Origin: Planctomycetaceae bacterium
Lineage (GTDB): Bacteria; Planctomycetota; Planctomycetia; Planctomycetales; Planctomycetaceae
Assembly: GCA_020638955.1 (NCBI GenBank)
Contig: JACKHO010000001.1
Coordinates: 620,001 to 684,000 of the forward strand
Reading direction: 5' to 3'
Length of the DNA: 64,000 nucleotides
Position 1 is the first letter of the stretch, and the number at the start of each line of letters is the position of its first letter. Shown here piece after piece: positions 19,601-26,376 of the stretch. Made by a program: the position numbers and the translations under genes. The notes under the pieces were generated by a model that saw only the letters and a program-made list of their open reading frames with translations, did no database searches and was not told the DNA's origin.

Positions 19601-20101
19601 GGTTCGTGACTCGTAGTCATCGTACCAGGAGTTCACACCCCAGACGGCGTCGCCATCGAACCAGCGGTAACCACCACCGACGTTAACGCCAACACGGGAG
19701 TGATCGGTAATCAATCCGTGAACTTCGCCAAAGAAGTGGCCGTTCTCGGTATTGAAGACGTTGGACCGGATACCAATCCGGGAATAGCCATCGTCGAGGG
19801 CCGGTCCCCGGTTGATCATCTTGTCGAACAGCAGATAGGTTCCGCCGTCGTTCGAGAGGGCCATCGACCCACTGAAATCGTCCAGCGAGACAATTCCTGG
19901 CGTTGCGAGCTGCCCAGGAGTCATAATCTCCTGTGCTGGAGCGTTTTGCGACCAGCCAATGGCCAGCATCGCTGCTCCGGCGGCCCCCGCTTTGATGAAC
20001 TTGGGCACGCTCTTCAGCCTAATCGGTGCCGACGCCAAGGCGGTCTTCAACCGACGCCAGCAAGAACTCAAGAAGCGGCTGTGCCTTCCAATCCAGTGCA
20101 T
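10679..20101 (-). CDS. Giant surface protein: inverse-autotransporter-like barrel, parallel beta-helix, propeller-like and nidogen-like domains
   Basis: About 3,140 residues. I prefer ATG 20101 (MHWIGRHSRFL), which has GGAG six bases upstream; ATG 20116 adds five residues and has none. The long basic N-region and AGAAGAAMLAIGWSQNAPAQE form an extended signal peptide. Residues about 85-315 resemble the intimin/invasin-type beta-barrel (FFGEVHGLITDHSRVGVNVG; GNRYQQIGFGAEYLSPGFDA). After an RIFWVDNTNAGGGRGSFEDP junction come dozens of Asn/Gly-rich beta-helix rungs such as DNAGNGI. A non-repeat insert (about 1,365-1,780) begins near PDTMGAVGTNHIVELLNDGF and looks propeller-like. A nidogen-like domain (about 2,080-2,310) has VFVNNNGNLTFN, VPIIAPFFADVDTRD and NTFQVVLIDRSD. 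More helix rungs follow. Probably an outer-surface adhesin or binding protein; the ligand is unknown. Confidence 0.88.
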   Translation of the reverse strand: MHWIGRHSRFLSSCWRRLKTALASAPIRLKSVPKFIKAGAAGAAMLAIGWSQNAPAQEIMTPGQLATPGIVSLDDFSGSMALSNDGGTYLLFDKMINRGPALDDGYSRIGIRSNVFNTENGHFFGEVHGLITDHSRVGVNVGGGYRWFDGDAVWGVNSWYDDYESRTGNRYQQIGFGAEYLSPGFDARINGYAPIGDRTNYVSLIDPGTETLYFGNTVGTLGLGAFESSQAGFDLEGGVPVPGLDWARGYAGLYYLTADGLDTTGVRARGEARFTEGVTLNFIAQSDNTRGTNLNINVTVQFSGEMPTRFGAPYSTLTRRFDQVRRTWGVQTLDHTEAVNVPLINPDTGEAYRIFWVDNTNAGGGRGSFEDPSMGLPPIARDSDLILVRSGAGNTVGNISLLADQRLLGEGKAHFIDTDRLGVIQLPTTGFSDTGALPTLVGGMVGTPIITLADNTEVSGFNFAGGATAISGTDVENVFLQCLTGDVRNGIQLRGASGTAVIRDVDFNVVGGGTGISVRNDSRAPLMLDIDRVTTTSGSVGVEIAALRSPVTATLDRVTTNGAADTGLLLIGDRADLNTVVTSSNFLAGGGDGIDMRLRGAQGTTTFDRLISSNNARDGIHAVADDSSDYNLNIINSTLRGNGDDNIDTDSIRTSQFNVFVDPTTASGAGNNNFEFLVDSSSTLVGTFLDTDLTGAGNDGINGMVRGGGTATLDFQRSLASGAAQDGYDVTVINGSALFTNVANGSFSGAGQDGFHQVVSNGSAATVVLNNTDGANTGNTGFAFDVSGGASGPSLFNATINNGSFDNNTVNNIRGTVTQQSQANIVMNNVTASGGASAGGVDFNVQSAGRLIGIWNGGTASNTGADGVDVQVTGSGSRANLSLSNLTINNNAGDGVNARLTNGRPGSDLTIGFNNVTINQNSLHGVDYEITGEDATGALTFANTVIRGNRDAVQFDVRDGADFVLSSPTFGNDFSNNRDNAIQGIVADVSSTALVDLQAIDASNAGNSALVFDVSNSGVMSVNMLGSNVTSAGRDGLMVDVTTGGVFSFMDTQSIFSGNGSAGTHSGVNINVDGTNSQAVAMFLGSVADGNTLDGFTFAVTNNGSLTAQLDGTGSPVSASNNFRHGVRFIGVNADQANLVMDGANVFDANGATNVLYGVTGANVAVAGFSGSSSNSFGDGVNIHMADVVAGAVNLQSTSGDVSDNAGNGIAIDLVNTNLVPVVVKGVTYNGFNISGFNIERNGGDAIRISSDNTDVSQGLIDGNFINLNQNGIVVDLTNGSDWNLGITNNTILSSTQTGVQISLDSSDTQSAFTIDGNTVASSLDTNIDVNLSGSAVASLNIDNNLIDGDGLPGDPVFTTGLNFQASTFSAFISGEPPDTMGAVGTNHIVELLNDGFRIYDKTTGTLLQSQSDEAFWQAAGASLGGSDVFDHRIIFDAVSQRWFATTITRGTGNSILVAVSNTDDPTGTWQSVQFIGDVDDTLFNDFDTFAVDGDAIVIGTNNFDAADIFQNVSLFTIPKADLLAATPSAANLTRFENLSSATVGFTPQPVVSDDVDSNAYSLSADYYNTPNGELLLTTLNNVNGPGATLGGTANITGVPSFTFAPTGLQPGGFPIDTGGDRIVANVVEMNGSIWGAQAVNVAGRSGILWYEINPTTNTVVQSGTIADPNLDYFYPSIAVNPTGEVVIGFSGSGLAQSASSMVAYGSTTGGSTTFQAPVLLGSGFGSYQGNRWGDYSATVVDPTDPDTFWTFQEIAQGSFNYATQISSISISRPNAASGQTVNDGIRVRGFNNARLLVSTINGNEVVGNLDRGIEVEFFDTTTIDSLTVDGNTITGNGDDAIHIQTASPVALTTLNVTNNLEIANNGGDGIEVLLNNGIGNPDVTISGNNSHDNAGVGIRFSANNTGLNNVDISGNTVNTNAGGGMDLNFVNTTAGVISVSQINLDSNTVNGNTGRGVDLRLQNISNLALLNASNNIINLNTDDGLVINATNTPIAVTNLADNVLIGNMGNEGMFLSFINGPIGQLSLLGNNVAGATVDGVRVDLSGSPVGAIDVLGNTFGGTGGMTVVDGALDDVLPIIRPGFDINTLASNDDGSTATAVPIGFNADFFGTMFSDVFVNNNGNLTFNAPLFTFTPFNIQTNGVPIIAPFFADVDTRDIGGTVTPDVTYGIGTVGGQTAFAANYIDVRHFSVNGSGAGLPSNTFQVVLIDRSDIAAGDFDIEFNYASILWEAGTASGSDEAGLVPLGDTTSARAGYSNGTTATFELAGSGVPRGFLDSGPASTSLIQNSINSVNGGRYVFFARGGTVTTTPGVTGGGSGGDGFTFNITNASDIGSFRINDNTVLNNGRAGIELNVTDSTLPTAGPIEVHNNTITGQGEDAFRMINPDTNGSPIAIDFAGNTFTGNGQSGIDIAVNANDLTITATGNTISNNTETGLQLAATNSASVNATIGGPNAADGNTFEANTLGGMTFTADNNANMTVASNNNTVLDNGEVGIGFDLSNSATGAVDIQNTSVTGTTDDTAVTSGFDGNGVSLIARDDVNVSQFNFLNSVASGNARDGVAINPFVNTRIDDITIQGSSFATNGQHGVNITRRDNATFNMGARGTILIGGTPAEGNTFSDNGVDAVRLALGGTNTTQGIDINSNTIDMGTNGIHLIGSNSVVAVGSISDNVISNTAADGILAELSNTFALGDPAALATPFSMTGNQISGAGSDAIELRLIDGSFANVDLGASASNRTTISGGGGNGITVNDSSNPGLQSQYNIDGADIDGVGGFGVNINLNAAAASMTLNDVHVSNNGPATGIEIINRSTSGTTNILLTNSTVMNAGGFGISVLDVGVGPTTLNFNGVHVDGSASDGIIIQKAFGGPMTATLLDTSSSFNGGRGLAMAAANNDGGRNIFTVGEIGGTQNRFTDNGGQGVFFETNPQFMSQTQSAGNPDVRVDVGLTDPAPGQYIDTNSRDVVVATMNLFNAFVVGNGADGVLLNVGTSSLMNSQLAGLELGGNGSTDITIQPIVGANPPSSIDSALAGNDVLVYDPVAHLDLVLGSADLDNDGLAENNVNTHNSGTQISVAFAGASFTNPDPFKTNRATQLAGQVQIDGMLNTPNNDFFNIFQQDIQALFSGQPNFNIVPQTLFPDNNP

Positions 20102-20558
20102 GAGTCTCTCCGTCACGGACGGTCATTCTGGGGGGGGACAAATTGTCGCGTGTACACCGGTCGTCCCTGACGCGGTGTCACACAGGAACACACACCGGGC
20201 GCGCCGATGGTGCTGTCATCTGGTTTTTCGGCCTGTGGGGGTTGCAGGGTTGAGTTAAACTGTGCGGGTTTTAACGGGACTACCGATGATGCCGAAGGCT
20301 CGGCCTTCCTAGACTGCCTAGTTGCCCGGATGTGATGGGTTTGGTTGGGTGTGGGGGTGAAGCAGCCTCGCAGGTTGGGGAATGGTGTCGGAGAGGACTT
20401 TGCGTCCACTCCGTCTCCAGGCGATTCACATTGTGGGGAGCGGACGGAATGGGGTAAGTTCCCGTTGGGATTTCAGACGATGTACTTAATAAGGGTATGT
20501 CGCTTGGAAGCAGTACTGGTGTCGCAAGGAAGCGCCGTCGTATTTGACGGGGGTAACC
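20102..20558. promoter_or_regulatory. Divergent intergenic region upstream of the giant gene
   Basis: 457 bases between divergent genes hold no convincing ORF. There is a G8 run near 20130-20137 just before the alternative start of the giant gene. A small hairpin GAAGGCtcgGCCTTC lies near 20293-20307. Both promoters presumably lie here, but I could not identify reliable -35/-10 boxes. Confidence 0.4.
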
Positions 20559-21335
20559 ATGATGGTCTTTTTCTCACGTGCCACTTTCATTGTGGTATTG
20601 ATGTGTACTGGTCTCCCGGTATGCCGAGCGGCAGATTTCGGTCAGGGAGACGTCGTCGCGGAACTCTGGTTCCTGTCTCCGCGGACGACAGCAACGCTCC
20701 CTGAGGTCGCCGTACTGAAGGATGGCTCGGTACGCGTTGCCCGGCCCGACGGATCGCAGATTCGCGGACAGCTGACCGGCGAACAAGTGTCCGAGTTGCA
20801 ACGAGATTTGTTGTTAGGGTGCGGACTGGCGGGGCTGAATTCGCAGCGACTGGCTACCGAGATTCATCTCACGGCCCGCCAACATGGTCTGTCGGCGTCT
20901 ATTCCGAATGCAGACGAAACCGTCATTCGGGTTCGCGACGACGATGGCACTCTGCACGAGGTTCGTTGTCACGCGGTCGGCTTGCTGGTCAATCGTTTTC
21001 CCGCCGTGAGTGGTTTGCAGAGCATGTATCGGGCGGAGAGCCGACTACAGAACCTTCGTTCAGTCCTGGAAGTGGGTGGTGCGGAGTCGGCCGCGAATCT
21101 GGCACGCGTGGCCTCGGAGTCGCTCCGCCAACAAGATCCCATGGCTCGCCCGCTGACTGTCGACGAACTCGCAATGGTTCGCTTCTTCCCCGATGGTTCC
21201 CGATATATTCAGTTCAAGCGCGACGTCACTCCAACCGGCGCGCGGAGTAACGTGCCGCTGATTGTGGCGGTGACTGAGCATCCCAGCGGTCCGCCGCAGG
21301 TCAGTGTATTCGGCGGAGCGGGTTTGCGGCGATGA
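20559..21335 (+). CDS. Secreted hypothetical protein
   Basis: About 258 residues from the ATG at 20559, which follows a GGGGG purine run. A TTG at 20544 is less likely. An N-terminal signal peptide (FIVVLMCTGLPVCRA, then ADFG) is clear. The mature part has a VARPDGSQIRGQLTGEQVSELQRDLL segment and an all-mixed alpha/beta look. No catalytic or metal motif is seen and I do not recognise the family. Its stop overlaps the start of the plsC-like gene by 4 bases (ATGA), so they are translationally coupled. Confidence 0.7.
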   Translation: MMVFFSRATFIVVLMCTGLPVCRAADFGQGDVVAELWFLSPRTTATLPEVAVLKDGSVRVARPDGSQIRGQLTGEQVSELQRDLLLGCGLAGLNSQRLATEIHLTARQHGLSASIPNADETVIRVRDDDGTLHEVRCHAVGLLVNRFPAVSGLQSMYRAESRLQNLRSVLEVGGAESAANLARVASESLRQQDPMARPLTVDELAMVRFFPDGSRYIQFKRDVTPTGARSNVPLIVAVTEHPSGPPQVSVFGGAGLRR

Positions 21336-22009
21336 GTGAAACTCCCGAACAGGAGCCGCTGCCTCCCCCAACCACCCGGAATGTGCTCTGGCGGGTGATC
21401 CAGTTCTTCATGCAGGTGCTGTTCGCTGTCTGGTTTCGGTTTCGGGCGAGCGGATTCGAAAACCTGCCTGAAGGCGGGGCGCTCCTGTTGGTTAACCATC
21501 AGAGTTTTCTCGATCCATTACTCGTCGGCGTGGCGTTGCGTCGCCCGGTCAGTTACCTGGCGCGCGACGGCCTGTTTCGTGTTCCGGTCATCGGCTGGAT
21601 TCTCAAAAACACGTACGTCATGCCCATTCGACGGGAAGCGGCGGGGATGTCCAGTATTCGGGAGTCGATCCGGCGGCTGGACCACGGGTTCTATGTTGGA
21701 GTTTTTCCGGAAGGAACGCGGACACAGGATGGAAAACTCGGTCACTTGAAGCCGGGCTTTCAACTCATCTGCCGCCGCGCCAACGTGCCGATTATTCCCG
21801 TCGGAATTTCGGGTGCGTTTGAAGCAATGCCGAAGGGAAGCTGGTGGATTCGACCACATTGCATTCGCGTGGTGTATGGCGAGCCAATTTCCCGCGAACA
21901 GGTCACAGAGCTCTGTGTTAAGCCGCGCGAGGAAGAATTCCTGCAGCTCATCCGAGACCGAATGGAAGACGCCCTGGAGCGGGCACAACGCGCTTGCGAA
22001 TCGAAGTGA
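21332..22009 (+). CDS. plsC: 1-acyl-sn-glycerol-3-phosphate acyltransferase family protein
   Basis: A 225-residue membrane-associated acyltransferase. The catalytic NHQSFLD box (H56-x4-D61) and the FPEGTRT glycerol-phosphate-binding box near residue 125 are present. LKPGFQLICRRANVPIIPVGISG matches later conserved blocks. The family moves an acyl chain to the sn-2 position of lysophosphatidate. Some members use other acceptors, so the substrate is not proven. An N-terminal amphipathic or membrane segment (VLWRVIQFFMQVLFAVWF) is present. It overlaps the preceding secreted-protein gene by four bases. Confidence 0.9.
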   Translation: MSETPEQEPLPPPTTRNVLWRVIQFFMQVLFAVWFRFRASGFENLPEGGALLLVNHQSFLDPLLVGVALRRPVSYLARDGLFRVPVIGWILKNTYVMPIRREAAGMSSIRESIRRLDHGFYVGVFPEGTRTQDGKLGHLKPGFQLICRRANVPIIPVGISGAFEAMPKGSWWIRPHCIRVVYGEPISREQVTELCVKPREEEFLQLIRDRMEDALERAQRACESK

Positions 22010-22109
22010 ACGTCGACATCGCTTTCTGCTCGGGCGAGTGGTAATTCGACGCGTTTTCTGTTACCCCTCTCATTACACAATTGAGTCACCATTTGGAGAA
22101 GGGGTGGAG

Positions 22110-23048
22110 ATGTTGTTTTCAAAGAGTTTGCAGCGTGTGGCGTTGCTGTTTGTGGCGGCCATCGGAGTACTGTACGGTTCCGACGTGACCGCGGCTGAGA
22201 AGATTCGCGTTCTCATTGTTGATGGACAAAACAATCACGACTTCGAACGGACCACTCCGTATTTGAAGTCGGTTTTGGAGAAGACGGGTCGCTTCACCGT
22301 GGCTGTTGTCACCACGCCTCCAAAGGGCCGAAACGATGCCGCTGCCTGGAAGGGCTTCCGTCCGCAATTCAACGACTACGATGTCGTTCTCAGCAACTAC
22401 AACGGCGAAACATGGCCTGAACATGCCCGCCTCGCTTTCGAAGATTTCGTGAAGAATGGCGGCGGCGTGGTCAACGTTCACGCCGCAAACAATCCTTTCC
22501 CGGACTGGCCCGCTTTCAATGAAATGATTGGCCTGGCGTGGCGCAATGCCGACTTTGGGGAACGTGTTTCACTCGACGAATCACAAAAGCTTGTGCGCAC
22601 GGCTGCGGGCGAAGGCCCAAATGCTGGACATGGACGACAGCATGCCTACGCCGTCGTCACTCGTGATACATCACACCCTGTGATGAAAGGCTTTCCCGCC
22701 GAGTGGATGCATCCTCAAGATGAACTGTACCACGGACAGCGTGGACCGGCGCTGAACATGAGCCTGCTGGCAACGGCGTTCTCCGATCCCGGGACTGGTG
22801 GCACCGGCGCACACGAACCAATGGTCTGGTGGATTCCTTACGGCAAAGGAAAAGTGTTCACCACCCTGCTCGGGCATGTTGGTCGGGGACAAGATCCCGC
22901 TTCATGGCCCATGCGAGACAACGGATTCCAAGCTATGGTTGTCCGTGCCTGCGAGTGGGTTGCCACAGGTGAAGTAACCTCCCACTGCCAGAAGGGATGC
23001 CGACAGCAGAAGCTGTGGGACTCTCTCCCTCTGTGTACGAATAGGTGA
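22110..23048 (+). CDS. ThuA-domain secreted protein, probable frameshift near the C-terminus
   Basis: ATG 22110 follows GGAGAAGGGGTGGAG and opens a signal peptide (RVALLFVAAIGVLYGSDVTA). The ThuA fold (class I glutamine amidotransferase-like) is seen in IRVLIVDGQNNHDFERTTPY, NGGGVVNVHAANNPFPDWP and PYGKGKVFTTLLGH. ThuA members are linked to sugar and ketoglycoside metabolism. After GEVTS the last 21 residues are Cys-rich and unlike the family. In the neighbouring frame the same DNA reads LPEGMPTAEAV and stops at 23042-23044. A single base appears lost near 22976-22980, by mutation or sequencing error. Only the tail is affected, so the fold should survive. Confidence 0.85.
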   Translation: MLFSKSLQRVALLFVAAIGVLYGSDVTAAEKIRVLIVDGQNNHDFERTTPYLKSVLEKTGRFTVAVVTTPPKGRNDAAAWKGFRPQFNDYDVVLSNYNGETWPEHARLAFEDFVKNGGGVVNVHAANNPFPDWPAFNEMIGLAWRNADFGERVSLDESQKLVRTAAGEGPNAGHGRQHAYAVVTRDTSHPVMKGFPAEWMHPQDELYHGQRGPALNMSLLATAFSDPGTGGTGAHEPMVWWIPYGKGKVFTTLLGHVGRGQDPASWPMRDNGFQAMVVRACEWVATGEVTSHCQKGCRQQKLWDSLPLCTNR

Positions 23049-23251
23049 CCTGACCTGGAGTCAATCAGTCTTCCCGGTTGTGTCCGCCCTGTCCCATTTG
23101 AGGATGATGCGAGAACATTTCTTGATGCGGTTCTGAACCATCTCAACGGTGGCAAAGCCACACTCAACCATCTCAACCCAGCCGTCCCAGCAAGGCTCCT
23201 GACAGACGACTGTCCCGCGTTCAAGCTAAATACCAAAGGCACTAAACCGTT
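23049..23251. repeat. Intergenic spacer with hairpin repeat A, copy 2, inverted (core 23135-23180)
   Basis: The 46-base core AACCATCTCAAC, GGTGGCaaaGCCAC, ACTCAACCATCTCAACC is the reverse complement of the unit at 4090-4134 with a few changes. The hairpin is conserved in both although its loop differs, a sign that the stem matters. The rest of the 203-base gap shows no gene. Confidence 0.6.
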
Positions 23252-24046
23252 ATGCGTAAGAACCCCGTAAAGGCCGCAATGAAAGCAGGTCAGCCTCAGG
23301 TTGGAACCTGGTTGAGCATGGGAGACGTCACTGCTACTCGCATGTTGGCTCGTGTCGGATTTCCTTGGCTGACAGTCGATCTGGAACACTCTCCCTACGA
23401 CTGGTCTCAGGCGGCCACGTTGTTTGCGCTCATTGCCGACGCCGGTTGCGTGCCGCTTTGCCGCGTTCCGGAAGGACGGCACGACTACATCAAGCGCGCG
23501 CTGGATGCCGGTGCGATGGGCATTATCGCCCCCATGGTCGACACCGTGGAGCAGGCGAAAATGATTATCGCGGCGGCCAAGTATCCTCCCGTCGGAAATC
23601 GCTCGGTGGGGGGAGCGGTCCACGCGCTGAACTTTGAAGCCAGCGCTGGCGACTACTACAAGTACGCGAACGACGAAATTCTCGTTATTCTGCAAACCGA
23701 GTCGCCAACCGGTGTCGAAAACGCAGAAGCGATTTACAGCCTGCCGGGTGTCGATGCCATATTCATTGGTCCAAACGATCTGCGCGCTCAAATGCGTGGG
23801 CCAGACGGAGTCGATCCCACCCCCGAAGCGCACGAGGAAATGCAGCAGCGCGTCCTTGCGGCTGGAAAGAAGTGCGGTACGCCCGTTGGTCTGCACGTGC
23901 AGACGGTGGAAGAAGTGCAGCAACGTATCGCCGAAGGGTGGCAATTTCTTGCTATTGGCAGCGAACTGAAAATGATGGTCACCCAAGCGCAGCAGATTGT
24001 CTCAAGCCTGAATCTGAGCCAGTCCAATGACTTGGCTCGCTACTAG
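23252..24046 (+). CDS. HpcH/HpaI aldolase family protein
   Basis: A 264-residue cytoplasmic TIM-barrel class II aldolase. Family blocks are in order: GTWLSMGD near residue 18, LTVDLEHSPYDW near 40, RALDAGAMGIIAPMVDT, VILQTESPTGVENAE (metal-binding Glu) and AIFIGPNDLRAQM (metal-binding Asp). Relatives cleave 2-keto-3-deoxy sugar acids or 4-hydroxy-2-oxo acids to pyruvate plus an aldehyde; the exact substrate cannot be read from sequence. It follows the ThuA gene on the same strand across a 203-base repeat-bearing gap, which hints at but does not prove a shared sugar-related role. Confidence 0.9.
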   Translation: MRKNPVKAAMKAGQPQVGTWLSMGDVTATRMLARVGFPWLTVDLEHSPYDWSQAATLFALIADAGCVPLCRVPEGRHDYIKRALDAGAMGIIAPMVDTVEQAKMIIAAAKYPPVGNRSVGGAVHALNFEASAGDYYKYANDEILVILQTESPTGVENAEAIYSLPGVDAIFIGPNDLRAQMRGPDGVDPTPEAHEEMQQRVLAAGKKCGTPVGLHVQTVEEVQQRIAEGWQFLAIGSELKMMVTQAQQIVSSLNLSQSNDLARY

Positions 24047-24265
24047 GCTTCGGGTATCCTCGCTGTCGGTACACAAGAATACTCGTAGGGTGGGTGGAGT
24101 CCCCCTGGAACCTGTGGTGTGTAAATCAAATCTTCCCGTGTGAACGCCAGGAAGATTTCAGACGCGTCCATTTTGCGGACGCAACCCACCATGACACTTG
24201 TCTCCACATGCCCTGCCACAGTGATGAATTGTCTGGGATTAAACATCGCAGCAGGAGCGAGCCCC

Positions 24266-25204
24266 ATGGCTGATTTCGACGACGACTACACCGGCTGGGA
24301 GCCCCCCGAGGATTTGAAGCAGCACGCTGACATTTCCATTCCGAGGGAAATGGATTTCTTTGTGGAGCCGCCCCCAGAAATTGGGGAACTGTTATCGGCT
24401 CATTCCACGCTCACTGTCGGAAAAGAGCCAATGGCTCCCACGCCGCGACTGGTCATTGGGCTGGTTGTGGCCATTGTGTTGTGGCTGGGGCTATGGGGGA
24501 TTATGTATTCGGTCGACCCGTCGAATGGCGGGTTGGGGCACATCCTCGGCGGAGCATTGGGCCTCATTGGATTCGGCATTACCTATGCCGTTACTGGCTT
24601 CAAGCACATTTGCACCTTTGTGGGCAAGTTGGGAATGGCTCGCTACACCATTAAAGGCTCGCGGGAGGCCGAGCCCATTGAAGAACTCTTGGAGTTCGAT
24701 CAGGCGGTCGATTTGTTTACCGGCCTGACGCGGCACTACACCAACGGAGTTTACACCGGCACGAATTATTTCTTCCGCTGGGAAGGACGCGATGGTCGTT
24801 CGCTGTTGAATTTGACGGGGACATTTCATAGTCAGGATGGAAACCCCGTTCCGAAGGACCCGTACCATTTTGCCCAAGGCGGCGAAATTGCGTGGAGCAT
24901 TTATCTGCTCGACCAATTGCAGGACGAACTCGACAAGCACGGTTCGGTTGAATTCAAAGTGAACCGCAACGACGCCGTCCGCGTCGGGCCGGGGTTCATG
25001 GAATTTGCCTTTGGCAGTAAGCAGGAACGACTTGAGGGTGATGAACTGAAGCACATTTCCATTGCAGGAGGTACCTTCACGTTCAAGTCGGCCGATGCCC
25101 GCTGGTACAGCAGCAAGGGGCATTTCAGCTTCAACTATGCCAACATGGCAAACGCCCGCTGCTTCATCCTGGTGCTCGACCATTTGCTTGGTGTGAGATT
25201 CTAA
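24266..25204 (+). CDS. Membrane protein, hypothetical
   Basis: I start at ATG 24266 (MADFDDDYTGWEPPEDLKQH) because AGGAG lies upstream; the open frame before it is not protein-like. The 312-residue product has a polar N-terminus and two close membrane helices (RLVIGLVVAIVLWLGLWGIM and LGGALGLIGFGITYAVTGF). A soluble C-terminal domain of about 190 residues follows, with tryptophan/phenylalanine-rich strands (YFFRWEGRDG; WYSSKGHFSFNYANM). It resembles a PH-like or sensing domain only in general style. No known motif was found. It is 21 bases ahead of thiO and probably co-transcribed. Confidence 0.7.
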   Translation: MADFDDDYTGWEPPEDLKQHADISIPREMDFFVEPPPEIGELLSAHSTLTVGKEPMAPTPRLVIGLVVAIVLWLGLWGIMYSVDPSNGGLGHILGGALGLIGFGITYAVTGFKHICTFVGKLGMARYTIKGSREAEPIEELLEFDQAVDLFTGLTRHYTNGVYTGTNYFFRWEGRDGRSLLNLTGTFHSQDGNPVPKDPYHFAQGGEIAWSIYLLDQLQDELDKHGSVEFKVNRNDAVRVGPGFMEFAFGSKQERLEGDELKHISIAGGTFTFKSADARWYSSKGHFSFNYANMANARCFILVLDHLLGVRF

Positions 25205-25225
25205 TTGATCGGGTAGTGAGTCATT

Positions 25226-26329
25226 ATGCCCGATGTGGTAGTCATTGGTGGCGGCGTTGTTGGTCTGACAATTGCCTACGAACTGGCCCAGTCTGGGGCT
25301 CAGGTTTCGGTGCTCGATCGAACTGAGTTCGGGCGCGAAGCCTCATGGGCCGGCGCCGGCATGATTCCTCCCGGAGCCTCAGCGCATGCGCCTCAGTCAC
25401 TGCAGTCCTTGTCGATTGCAGCACGAGCCCGCTGGCCACAGCTTTCCGCGGAACTGCGCGAGCTGACAGGAGTCGACAATGAATTCGCCGAGTGCGGTTC
25501 CCTACTCTTCCCGGCCAGAGAGAATTGGGATGAGGAAATCGCGGAGTGGTCTGGCGTACCGCACACGGTCATCACCGATGATCCCGTCACGCTCAAGGAA
25601 CTTGCACCGACGTTGTCACCAAAACATGGCACTGCCCTGCACTTGCCCACCGCGGCTCAGGTTCGTAATCCCCCGCACTTAAGAGCGCTGACGGCGGCCT
25701 GCGAGAAACTCGGAGTGACGATTCTACCCAATCGAGAAGCTACCGGTTTTCGGCAAGCCGGTTCACAGGTCACTGAGGTAGAAACATCTGACGGTAACGT
25801 TGCTGCAGACTGCTTTGTCGTGGCGGCGGGAGCCTGGAGCACCGACTTGCTGAAGTCGACGGGAGTGGAACTCGACGTGGAACCCGTGCGTGGGCAAATC
25901 CGGATGTTCAAGTGCGAGCAGCAACCTTTCATTCCACTGCTGGAGGTTGGTCCACGTTATCTCGTCCCTCGGGCCGATGGCCGTGTGCTCGCTGGTTCTA
26001 CTGAAGAATGGGTCGGCTTCGAAAAACATACGACGCCCAAGGGAATGGAAGAACTCCACAAGTTCGCCATCGACTTAGTCCCCTGCCTTGCCGAAGCCAC
26101 CGTCGAGCTCACCTGGTCCGGCCTTCGCCCCTACTCCCGCCGCGGCTTCCCGCATGTTGGACGGGCGCCTAATTTGGAAAACCTCCTGATCGCCACAGGC
26201 CACTTCCGCGCCGGCCTATCGCTTTCCCCCGCGACAGCCTTGGAAGTCAGACGCATGGTCCTCGAACCCGAGACCGGGCCGACGTATCCTGATTTGCTAC
26301 CAGAGAGCAACTCGCCGTCCAATCATTAA
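25226..26329 (+). CDS. thiO: Glycine oxidase ThiO-like FAD-dependent oxidoreductase
   Basis: A 367-residue flavoenzyme of the DAO family. An N-terminal dinucleotide-binding motif VVVIGGGVVGLTIAYELAQSG is followed by the second Glu/Asp-type strand SVLDR. The middle has FVVAAGAWSTDLLKSTG. The C-terminal GRAPNLENLLIATGHFRAGLSLSPATA closes the FAD site, as in ThiO. ThiO oxidises glycine to the imine used to build the thiazole of thiamin. Related D-amino-acid dehydrogenases remain possible because no thiamin genes adjoin it. Confidence 0.85.
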   Translation: MPDVVVIGGGVVGLTIAYELAQSGAQVSVLDRTEFGREASWAGAGMIPPGASAHAPQSLQSLSIAARARWPQLSAELRELTGVDNEFAECGSLLFPARENWDEEIAEWSGVPHTVITDDPVTLKELAPTLSPKHGTALHLPTAAQVRNPPHLRALTAACEKLGVTILPNREATGFRQAGSQVTEVETSDGNVAADCFVVAAGAWSTDLLKSTGVELDVEPVRGQIRMFKCEQQPFIPLLEVGPRYLVPRADGRVLAGSTEEWVGFEKHTTPKGMEELHKFAIDLVPCLAEATVELTWSGLRPYSRRGFPHVGRAPNLENLLIATGHFRAGLSLSPATALEVRRMVLEPETGPTYPDLLPESNSPSNH

Positions 26330-26376
26330 GGCCGTCGCCACCAAATTCTCAACACGTCGAATCAACCGCAGACGAC

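Noticed and set aside
10679..20101. Apparent arrays of short repeats that might suggest CRISPR or satellite DNA
   Set aside because: They are codons of degenerate beta-helix rungs (Asn/Gly/Asp-rich), with variable spacing and no identical units.
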